A DNA stretch of 15,642 nucleotides from W1P20-047 sp051878795 (GTDB lineage Bacteria > Actinomycetota > Coriobacteriia > Coriobacteriales > Eggerthellaceae): NCBI GenBank assembly GCA_051878795.1, contig JBJEKU010000046.1, positions 1 through 15,642 on the forward strand, in the 5' to 3' direction. The position numbers and the translations under genes are program-made. The notes below the pieces were generated by a model. That model did no database searches and was not told the origin of the DNA. It saw only the letters and a program-made list of their open reading frames with translations. Below, one piece after another: positions 1 through 4,785 of the stretch (position 1 is the first letter of the stretch; every line of letters starts with the position of its first letter).

Positions 1-69
1 AACAAGATAAGCGACTATAGATTCTATTTCGGTCTGAGCGTTATATAGAACCTCGAATTTACAGGCCAT
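1..69 (-). CDS. RelE/ParE family toxin, N-terminal fragment cut by window edge
   Basis: On the minus strand an ATG at 69-67 opens a frame that stays open to the left edge and gives 23 residues beginning MACKFEVLYNAQTEIESIV. A beta-strand start followed by a helix with acidic residues is typical of the N-terminus of RelE/ParE-type ribosome-dependent or gyrase-directed toxins. The ATG lies inside the last codons of the Phd/YefM-like antitoxin gene, an 11-base overlap, which is the usual translational coupling in type II toxin-antitoxin operons. Only the first strand and helix are visible, so the subfamily and the catalytic residues cannot be judged. The assignment rests on the short N-terminus plus gene order; the rest lies outside the window. 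Confidence 0.65.
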   Translation of the reverse strand, partial: MACKFEVLYNAQTEIESIVAYLV

Positions 70-328
70 ATTTCTCCCTCAGCGACTTAAAGAACTCCTC
101 TCCATCAGAGAACTGACCAGTTGCATACTCATGCTCGGCCTGCGCAATACGGCTCAGTAGCTTCGTCTTCGCGAGTTCCATCTGTATAGCTTCGTAGTCG
201 TCGGACCTCATCACAACAAACGCGTCATAGCCGTTCTTGGTAACGGTAACTGGACCCGGCGCTTCCTCAACAGTCCTCGTGAATGCGGCCGTGTCTTTCA
301 TCTCCTTAATCGGAACACAAACTGGCAT
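59..328 (-). CDS. Phd/YefM family antitoxin
   Basis: This 89-residue protein has the Phd/YefM layout: an N-terminal part (residues about 1-50) with KEMKDTAAF, a central VTVTKNGYDAFVVMRSDDYEA segment matching the family's 'vtkng.p..vlis..dye' core, and a charged C-terminal helix that would wrap the toxin. Such antitoxins bind DNA as dimers and repress their own operon. The start is supported by AAGGAGG at 336-342, seven bases upstream of the ATG. The toxin gene follows with an 11-base overlap. A perfect TATAAT hexamer on the same strand at 357-362 is a likely -10 element. Family assignment is firm; the cognate toxin is only partly in the window. Confidence 0.85.
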   Translation of the reverse strand: MPVCVPIKEMKDTAAFTRTVEEAPGPVTVTKNGYDAFVVMRSDDYEAIQMELAKTKLLSRIAQAEHEYATGQFSDGEEFFKSLREKYGL

Positions 329-356
329 AACCGAACCTCCTTCATTCTATGGCCTA

Positions 357-362
357 ATTATA
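357..362 (-). promoter_or_regulatory. Candidate -10 element of the Phd/toxin operon
   Basis: A perfect TATAAT on the minus strand lies 28 bases upstream of the antitoxin ATG and upstream of its AAGGAGG ribosome site (336-342). No convincing -35 hexamer is seen at 16-18 bases, as would fit a promoter assisted or repressed by the antitoxin. Confidence 0.45.
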
Positions 363-504
363 CCATCACTTGATTTATGACCAGATTGCCGAGGAATCTC
401 ACATTTATTCCGAATGATAAGTTGAACAGTTGGAACGGGAAGGCTTTGGAAACAGCAACATAGCTGAATTCCCTCATGGGGTTTCTCCCAGCACACTGAA
501 CTAA
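361..504 (+). pseudogene. Possible IS30-type transposase N-terminal relic
   Basis: This stretch lies in the gap between the first antitoxin and the Fic gene. One plus-strand frame reads YHHLIYDQ, then two adjacent stops at 415-420, then EQLEREGFGNSNIAEF and PHGVSPSTLN before another stop. IS30-family transposases start with a 'Y.HLT.eeR..Ie.L...G.s...IA..lGvSpSTisRE' helix-turn-helix, and the visible pieces follow that order. No start codon with a ribosome site, no DDE domain and no terminal inverted repeats were seen. The match is short and degenerate, so chance similarity is possible. The rest of the gap up to 671 shows nothing recognisable. Confidence 0.25.
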
Positions 505-671
505 TATCCCAACACAACTATTAATTTGGGAGAAGAGTATCATTTCTAGGAGATGGACCATCCACATAAGCGCCCATGTTGCACGCTAAACACCTGAATC
601 TCATGCACTCAACCCCTACCAATATCCACATACAGAATAGAAGCGTGGATTCGCGTGACGAAACTGCTATC

Positions 672-1925
672 TCAACCCTTGCGCTCGCTTCCCCTAAGCG
701 GAAGTTCGTAGCTTTCGACAAAGGCATCCGTCAAGGCAAAAGTGACCGGATTGCGAAGCCCGACCTTCCTGACGATCCCCTTACTCTCCAGCGAGACAAT
801 GTGCCGCCGCGTCATCTGCGGTTTCAAGCCCAGGTAAGCAGCGATTTCCTCTAAAGGAGCATCGCTGAGCAAGCCGAACGCCTCATGCTGCATCAGCATG
901 TAAACGATCCCCAACCCCTGCTCCTTCAAGCCTTCCTTTTCCGATATCACCTCCATGCGCACCTCGAACTCGCGAAGGGTCCCGATGTTCTTGAGAAGAG
1001 CTGTCTCAAGCCGGACCTGCGCTTCTCTAACCAGTTCCAGCATCGAGTAGATGAAGAATGTAAGTTCCCCTTTGTTCATGGTTCTTTCGGTCGTTTTGAA
1101 GGCCCTGTAGTAAAGATCCCTATTCTCGGCAATCGTACGCGACAGAGACAACGCAGTAGCCGAAGAGAGAGTTTCATTCAACATCAGGGAAAGAAGATAC
1201 CTGCCGGTTCTTCCGTTCCCGTCATAAAAAGGATGTATGTACCCGAATAAGTAATGCACGGCAAGGCCACCATACAGAGCGGGAATCTCGTCCGACGCGG
1301 CGATCTTCAACATCTTCTCGATTGCTTCGATTATCCTAGACTCGGGCTCGAGCCCACTGTGCACGACCTTATAGCCGCCTTGGACAATATCAACGCCTTG
1401 CGCCCTGAAAAGCCTTCCGTCGGGCATCTTATCAGAGGGAATCTCACCGCAAGTGACTTCGTCGTACAGTTTTCGAACGTCCTCTGGTGTCGAAGGTATA
1501 ACCGCACTTCCATTAATGATATCGAGGTAAAGGGTCGCAAGCTCTCTGAAGCGCTTTGCAGGTGCAGGCGCGTCAGGCGCGACCTCAAGAGCCTTCTTCA
1601 CCTGCTCGCGCGTACTGCAGATATCCTCGATTGCATTCGTGGAGACAACCTCATCCAAGACGAAGCCTCTCAGTACAGCACTCGAAGCAGAAGCGGGCAT
1701 GCTCTGCAGCATGCTTGAAATCCTCCGCTCGGTCCGAAGAATCTTCTCTGTCAACAAGGACATCTCGCGGGGAACCGCAATGAACAATTCCCCTTCGGGG
1801 GTATCGAATCCAAGCCTGAACGTCGATGCGGCCTCGAAACGCATACGGTACTCCCTCTCGAGCGTCGCTTCGAAATCGTTGCTTGAGTCGGCGTAGGATA
1901 CCCTGGAGAGCTCTTTGTACTCCAT
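672..1925 (-). CDS. Fic family protein with C-terminal winged helix
   Basis: The 417-residue protein carries the complete Fic motif HPFYDGNGRTGR at residues 231-242. The catalytic His231 and the phosphate-binding loop imply transfer of AMP, or another nucleotide-derived phosphate, onto a protein hydroxyl. An N-terminal STNAIED (residues 95-101) matches the auto-inhibitory helix of class II Fic proteins, (S/T)xxxE(G/N), with Glu100 in the inhibitory position and Asp where Gly/Asn is usual. Residues about 340-395 look like a winged helix-turn-helix (PLEEIAAYLGLKPQMTRRH). Length and layout fit the common stand-alone Fic/winged-helix family, often self-regulated. The start at 1925 is the first Met; its ribosome site is weak. 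No Doc-type antitoxin partner is adjacent. The target protein cannot be inferred. Confidence 0.9.
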   Translation of the reverse strand: MEYKELSRVSYADSSNDFEATLEREYRMRFEAASTFRLGFDTPEGELFIAVPREMSLLTEKILRTERRISSMLQSMPASASSAVLRGFVLDEVVSTNAIEDICSTREQVKKALEVAPDAPAPAKRFRELATLYLDIINGSAVIPSTPEDVRKLYDEVTCGEIPSDKMPDGRLFRAQGVDIVQGGYKVVHSGLEPESRIIEAIEKMLKIAASDEIPALYGGLAVHYLFGYIHPFYDGNGRTGRYLLSLMLNETLSSATALSLSRTIAENRDLYYRAFKTTERTMNKGELTFFIYSMLELVREAQVRLETALLKNIGTLREFEVRMEVISEKEGLKEQGLGIVYMLMQHEAFGLLSDAPLEEIAAYLGLKPQMTRRHIVSLESKGIVRKVGLRNPVTFALTDAFVESYELPLRGSERKG

Positions 1926-1964
1926 TTGGCCTCACTATCATTTAGCAAGTGATTATGTGGCTGC

Positions 1965-1995
1965 AAATTATACTATTTTGTTTTTAGTATAATTT
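1965..1995. repeat. Perfect 11-bp inverted repeat overlapping divergent -10 hexamers
   Basis: AAATTATACTA at 1965-1975 is repeated as its exact reverse complement at 1985-1995 with a 9-base T-rich spacer. Each arm contains a perfect TATAAT: minus strand at 1967-1972, facing the Fic gene 42 bases away, and plus strand at 1988-1993, facing the T-box-like segment. This placement suggests an operator controlling one or both promoters, perhaps bound by the winged helix of the Fic protein. That link is inference. Confidence 0.55.
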
Positions 1996-2044
1996 ATCTT
2001 GCGCCGAACGTGCAGTAATTTGCGTTGTGGGCGATATACTGGTA

Positions 2045-2175
2045 ACCAACTTCAAAACCCAAGACGAAAATCCAGGAAACCGCAGATAGATGGCGATTTA
2101 GCTGGTGAGAGGCCGTAAAATGGCAAGAACCCAGGGCTCCTGGAAGAAGGTTTTTTCATACCCTGAAGAGGGTTC
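2045..2175 (+). ncRNA. T-box-like leader segment, copy 1 (degenerate)
   Basis: The segment contains GCGATTTAGCTGGTGAGAGG followed about 20 bases later by CAGGGCTCC. GCTGGTGAGAG resembles the conserved distal loop of T-box Stem I. The same order of blocks recurs at 3172-3310. No antiterminator bulge (TGGNACCGCG-like) is visible here and no aminoacyl-tRNA synthetase or amino-acid gene follows, so this is probably a relic. A plus-strand TATAAT at 1988-1993 could have driven it. A structural covariance search is needed to confirm the family; other structured RNAs are possible. Confidence 0.3.
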
Positions 2176-2217
2176 GGAAGGCTTGGAATCGGGTCGATTG
2201 GAAGCCGAAATCACTGA

Positions 2218-2355
2218 GGTCAAGTTCACCCCGGCCTGTTCCCCGAAGGCGACTCGCTGGAGAGACGCCTGGAGAGCCTCGTCAGCGAATTCGGTACCAT
2301 GCTCAAGCTCCTGGACTACGCCGGGTACTCCGTGGTCTCCAACACCACACGACTA
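2218..2355 (+). pseudogene. Truncated gene fragment of unknown function
   Basis: A plus-strand frame begins after a stop at 2215-2217 and reads about 45 residues with good coding character, including GDSLERRLESLVSEFGTMLK and LLDYAGYSVVSN, an amphipathic helix followed by a strand. It runs into the 3' end of the convergent RelE-type toxin gene at about 2353; past that point the frame is only antisense to the toxin. It lies downstream of the T-box-like segment and may be the remains of the gene once controlled by it. I do not recognise the family. No start codon with a ribosome site is evident at its beginning. Confidence 0.3.
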
Positions 2356-2622
2356 CCACGCAGCCCTCTGATGGACAAGCGCTTCGACGCGTACAAGGTC
2401 CCGATCCGGATAATAGGTATAGACCAAATCAAAAGGATTGACGGCGACCTTTCGGACGCCGACGCCAAAATGTTCTCTGATCGATTGTGGGATATTTGAG
2501 CTACCGAACTCACCAAACAACTCAATATTGTCGAGGTTCGCCAGAATTCTTGCCTCAAGCTTTGAAGACTTGATTAGAGCAAGGTCTTTAACGAAACGCT
2601 CAGAGTACTCAAGTCTAGGCAT
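2353..2622 (-). CDS. RelE/ParE family toxin
   Basis: An 89-residue protein that starts MPRLEYSERFVKDLALIK, a strand and first helix, continues through a second helix rich in charged residues and ends with the strand-rich core (VGVRKVAVNPFDLVYTYYPD and VRVEALVHQRAAW). This is the RelE/ParE fold, as in mRNA-cleaving or gyrase-poisoning toxins, with the expected basic and aromatic residues (Arg, His, Tyr) near the C-terminus. Its ATG overlaps the last 8 bases of the upstream antitoxin gene, the normal coupling. The gene looks intact and close to the family's usual 85-100 residues. Whether it acts on ribosome-bound mRNA or on gyrase cannot be read from the sequence alone. Confidence 0.8.
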   Translation of the reverse strand: MPRLEYSERFVKDLALIKSSKLEARILANLDNIELFGEFGSSNIPQSIREHFGVGVRKVAVNPFDLVYTYYPDRDLVRVEALVHQRAAW

Positions 2623-2908
2623 GCAGCGCCTCGCGCCTCTTCGCGACAGCTGCCATCATTTCAGCACGGGAGGCATAGCGGCGACCCTCCTCAAAATCGG
2701 TACGCGACTCGGCCAGCGCATCTGCAAGGCGCTTCTCATACAAAGCGTCTTCTACAGCCTGCTCGACAGTACGTCGCAGCACGTCCTCGGACATGAACAC
2801 ATATTTTCCCCAGCCATTCTCAGTAATGTGCACTATCTCATTGTCTGCCTTGGCTTTGATTTCTCGTTGCTGATTTTTAAGCGCTGTGGAAGGATAGATT
2901 GCAGTCAT
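2615..2908 (-). CDS. Phd/YefM family antitoxin
   Basis: This 97-residue protein begins MTAIYPSTALKNQQREIKAK, followed by VHITENGWGKYVFMSEDVLR, which matches the Phd/YefM DNA-binding core. A long charged C-terminal helix (residues about 45-95) would neutralise the toxin. It is first in the operon and overlaps the RelE-type toxin by 8 bases (2615-2622). An AGGAG ribosome site lies a few bases upstream of the ATG. The upstream region has an inverted repeat (2931-2960) that overlaps a TATAAT, the normal arrangement for auto-repression by antitoxin or complex. It differs clearly in sequence from the antitoxin at the left edge, so the two are not a recent duplication. Confidence 0.85.
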   Translation of the reverse strand: MTAIYPSTALKNQQREIKAKADNEIVHITENGWGKYVFMSEDVLRRTVEQAVEDALYEKRLADALAESRTDFEEGRRYASRAEMMAAVAKRREALHA

Positions 2909-2930
2909 TGCGTTCTCCTAGTTAACGACC

Positions 2931-2962
2931 TAATTGAGTACCTAATTACGGTCTCAATTATA
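2931..2962 (-). promoter_or_regulatory. Operator-like inverted repeat and -10 box of the toxin-antitoxin operon
   Basis: TAATTGAG (2931-2938) and CTCAATTA (2953-2960) form a perfect 8-bp inverted repeat with a 14-base spacer. The right arm overlaps a minus-strand TATAAT at 2957-2962, placed about 50 bases upstream of the antitoxin ATG. Binding here by the antitoxin would block the promoter. The spacer holds another CCTAATTA-like half-site. Confidence 0.5.
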
Positions 2963-3000
2963 TTGCCTTTTCAAGGAATTGAATACCCTTACGAAGCATC

Positions 3001-3180
3001 TCAGAGCTCAATCACTTGTCTTGAGCCATTTTCCCAATTAGCGGCATTTCTATCACCTATCTGCCACGCACCGGTAATGCCGCTAGGAATTCTGAGGTGC
3101 AAATCACGGTTGGAGCCTAGATAGCCGAGGTCTTCAACGCACCTGGACCCGATTGCGATGAGCCCTTTCGTCAAGACAAA
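3001..3180 (-). pseudogene. C-terminal fragment of a bacterial sugar-phosphate transferase
   Basis: A minus-strand frame ending at a stop at 3001-3003 reads VLTKGLIAIGSRCVEDLGYL, then IPSGITGAWQIGDRN and a final NWENGSRQVIEL. PGITG-W-Q-GRN followed by a Trp-Glu is the conserved C-terminal signature of undecaprenyl-phosphate sugar phosphotransferases (WbaP/PglC-type), which start O-unit, capsule or exopolysaccharide assembly on the membrane. Only about 60 residues remain of a domain usually near 190. The N-terminal part and membrane anchor are missing, and the 5' end runs into the antisense of the T-box-like segment. The fragment points to a former surface-polysaccharide locus or recombination with one. 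The identification is fairly firm; non-function is inferred from the truncation. Confidence 0.6.
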
Positions 3181-3310
3181 AAAATCAGAAAAGCGCAGGT
3201 AAAGGGCGATTTCGCTGGTGAGAGGCTGAGCTGAGGCCGATGTGCAGGGCTCCCAACGAGGGTCTTTTCAAGGTAGTGGGGCACCGCATCCGCGATTCGG
3301 CGCGTACCGA
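3172..3310 (+). ncRNA. T-box-like leader segment, copy 2
   Basis: GCGATTTCGCTGGTGAGAGG followed by CAGGGCTCC repeats the blocks of the copy at 2045-2175 in the same order, with a similar upstream CAAGAC and A-rich lead-in. Here an additional GTGGGGCACCGC at about 3278-3289 resembles the T-box antiterminator bulge (GGTGGNACCGC). Together these support a T-box tRNA-sensing leader or its relic. No aminoacyl-tRNA synthetase, amino-acid synthesis or transport gene follows on the plus strand, so it appears orphaned. The specifier codon cannot be assigned with confidence. Confidence 0.4.
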
Positions 3311-3398
3311 AAAATGACATGCGGACATTGATGCTCCCGCTCTGTTGTCTGGCGTAGAGTAAGAATTACGGGAGGGGATGCTGACGTAAATCCGTACA

Positions 3399-3639
3399 TT
3401 ATGGGACGGCGCACCTTCGCACCTGCTCCGCACACATCGGCCCCCAATCCCGCTGCCAACTCCGAGGAAGACGCGCGTCCACCATCACGCCACGCACGTG
3501 CAGCGGCACGATCGTTCGCACTCCTGATTCCGTGCTTTCCAGCAGCATCGGCATCACTTCGGGAATCGGCCGCACACACGCAAGCCCCGTCATTCACCCG
3601 TGCGATTTTTCGAGCATTCCCCATATCCCTACAAACCAT
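3399..3639 (-). pseudogene. Small unknown gene, probably frameshifted
   Basis: An ATG at 3637-3639 has an excellent ribosome site, AAGGAGG at 3645-3651, five bases away. It reads MVCRDMGNARKIARVN. Around 3590 the coding character shifts to another frame, which reads RPIPEVMPMLLESTESGVRT and MVDARLPRSWQRDWGP and stops at 3399-3401. The second frame looks more protein-like than the continuation of the first, which becomes an unusual Ala/Arg/Asp-rich sequence. The simplest reading is one small gene of about 80 residues broken by a one-base indel. I do not recognise the family. Alternatively only the first frame is translated (about 124 residues, to 3268), or neither is. Confidence is low. Confidence 0.25.
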
Positions 3640-3663
3640 CGAATCCTCCTTCGCTTCCAAGCT

Positions 3664-3698
3664 CTCAAGGCGCTTTCCATTTTGGAAAACGCCTTGAG
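3664..3698. repeat. 35-base imperfect hairpin
   Basis: CTCAAGGCG (3664-3672) pairs exactly with CGCCTTGAG (3690-3698). After one C-A mismatch, TTTCCA (3674-3679) pairs with TGGAAA (3683-3688) around a TTT loop. No T-run follows on either strand, so it is not a standard intrinsic terminator. It sits between the ATPase-tail relic and the small frameshifted gene. Confidence 0.6.
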
Positions 3699-3732
3699 CT
3701 AGAAGGATTATTCGTTTAGGTTGGGAATATGC

Positions 3733-3870
3733 TTACAGGCAGAATGCCATGTACAGCGGAAGGAAGATTCGATCCCCTTCAGCGCGCAGCTGCTTGGGAT
3801 ACAAGACATACTCCATTCCGATTCTTTTCCGGAAGCGAGAGCGCATCTTGTCAAGGGACTTGAGAATACA
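3733..3870 (-). pseudogene. Possible C-terminal tail of a DUF4143-type AAA ATPase
   Basis: A minus-strand frame reads SLDKMRSRFRKRIGMEYVLY, then PKQLRAEGDRIFLPLYMAFC and a stop at 3733. Endings of the form 'Y-V-L-x-P-x-D/Q-L-R-x-E-G-D-x-x-x-L-P-L-Y-M' are common at the C-terminus of the large ATP-binding DUF4143 family, where a nuclease-like domain ends the protein. The upstream sequence in the same frame crosses the 34-base spaced repeats and reaches the stop of the YafQ remnant without an ATPase domain, so this can only be a relic. The identification is from memory of the tail motif and is tentative. Confidence 0.3.
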
Positions 3871-3948
3871 CGTTTCCGCAGGTTTGCCAGCATCCGCCCA
3901 TACACGTTTCCGCACGCTGAAAGGTGTCGTTCCGTACGCGTTTTCGCA
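3866..3948. repeat. Three 15-bp repeats with exact 34-base period
   Basis: ATACACGTTTCCGCA occurs exactly at 3866-3880 and 3900-3914, and a diverged copy, GTACGCGTTTTCGCA, lies at 3934-3948. The spacing is 34 bases both times, with unrelated 19-base spacers. Because 34 is not a multiple of three, the period does not come from protein repeats. No further copy is found 34 bases to either side. The array could be protein-binding sites or a decayed iteron or recombination array; its function is unknown. Confidence 0.6.
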
Positions 3949-3966
3949 AGTGATAATGAATCTTCC

Positions 3967-4263
3967 TTATCTGAACAATTCGTCGTGGCTACCAGTTCGC
4001 TCGAAAAATGCAACTTTGTCATTCGATGACCAGATGACAAGCCAGTCACCCGAATTAGCCACATGGCATTCATTCCGTCCAGCCCAACTTCCAGAGAGCC
4101 TGTGCATATTGTGGCGTTACTTCAATATCTCAATCGATTCAGGCGTGTTCTCCAGCACAAGGTCAATCAGGTTCTGAAGTTCGGACAAATCCCAATTTCG
4201 ACGTTTTGCCTTCTTCTTCAAATCCCGAGAAAACGCTGCTGAGAAATCAGCGGAAAGGCGCCC
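3967..4263 (-). pseudogene. YafQ family toxin, broken by in-frame stop
   Basis: Directly downstream of the DinJ-like antitoxin, one minus-strand frame reads LSADFSAAFSRDLKKKAKRR and NWDLSELQNLIDLVLENTPE, then a TAA at 4117-4119. It continues HRLSGSWAGRNECHVANSGD and WLVIWSSNDKVAFFERTGSH to a stop at 3967. This is the full YafQ pattern: 'H.LsG.w.G..ECHv..dWlviw' with the RTGSHxELF ending, including the conserved catalytic-region His residues. YafQ toxins cleave mRNA on the ribosome. The internal stop removes the catalytic half, and no ATG, GTG or TTG in frame precedes the first part near the antitoxin stop, so the toxin is almost certainly inactive. An ATG at 4105-4107 could only give a short C-terminal piece. 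Confidence 0.75.
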
Positions 4264-4265
4264 CG

Positions 4266-4538
4266 TTACTCCATCGCCGCCGCAATAAGATCAGCTCCGT
4301 TATCGAAACGCCCCTGCCTACCGGAAGCAAGGAAAACATCACCTTCGGCAATTGCCTCAAGGCTTTCCTCGTTCGGCTCTTCGGGGGCGAAAGTCAAGGG
4401 AATGCGACGAGTGTTGACCATCTGCTTGAAGAACGCCCGCGTGACAGAGGAAAGATCGAGGCCATAGTAGCTAGCGACTTCAGAAGCCCCTCGCTTCAAA
4501 TCCTCATCGATACGGATGGTAAGCGTAGAAGTTGCCAT
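4266..4538 (-). CDS. RelB/DinJ family antitoxin
   Basis: The 90-residue protein begins MATSTLTIRIDEDLKRGASE, a ribbon-helix-helix DNA-binding start with the TLTIRID strand, then VASYYGLDLSSVTRAFFKQM and IPLTF, all typical of RelB/DinJ antitoxins that pair with YafQ. The C-terminal half is acidic and would wrap the toxin. The start at 4538 is chosen because GGAGGAG lies just upstream of it; an ATG 24 bases further up would place that ribosome site inside the coding region. A GATAAT at 4574-4579 is a possible -10 box. The gene looks intact although the neighbouring YafQ gene is broken, so the antitoxin is an orphan that may still bind its operator. Confidence 0.85.
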   Translation of the reverse strand: MATSTLTIRIDEDLKRGASEVASYYGLDLSSVTRAFFKQMVNTRRIPLTFAPEEPNEESLEAIAEGDVFLASGRQGRFDNGADLIAAAME

Positions 4539-4720
4539 TTCTCCTCCAAAGCTTATTGTCATTACATCTTGATATTATCGCACTTACATACTCATACATA
4601 TTAATTAACCCTCAAGATACTATTCTGAAAAGAACCGTAACATCATCTGATCCTTTCGCTCGAAAGCGCACTCCCAGCAAAACGATCATCCGTCGAATCC
4701 CAACGCCCTAACCACCCTCC

Positions 4721-4755
4721 AAACAAAAACAGGGCCCGGATTGCTCCGAGCCCTG
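4721..4755 (-). terminator. Intrinsic terminator after proA
   Basis: On the minus strand an 11-bp stem (CAGGGCTCGGA / TCCGGGCCCTG, one G-U pair, GCAA loop; 4730-4755) is followed by TTTTTGTTT at 4721-4729. It begins about 30 bases after the proA stop codon and should end that transcript. It also separates the core genes from the toxin-antitoxin region. Confidence 0.9.
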
Positions 4756-4785
4756 ATGGCTTTGCTTGTTCGCAGCTGCATGCAC

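Noticed and set aside
358..727. Small minus-strand genes between the first antitoxin and the Fic gene
   Set aside because: The open frames there have no ribosome sites, no recognisable domains and conflict with each other and with the Fic 3' end.
3866..3948. CRISPR array
   Set aside because: Only three repeats of 15 bases with 19-base spacers, the third diverged, and no cas genes nearby; too short for a CRISPR repeat.
4539..4562. Upstream start for the DinJ-type antitoxin
   Set aside because: It would place the strong GGAGGAG site inside the coding sequence; the downstream ATG fits both the site and the family's N-terminus.
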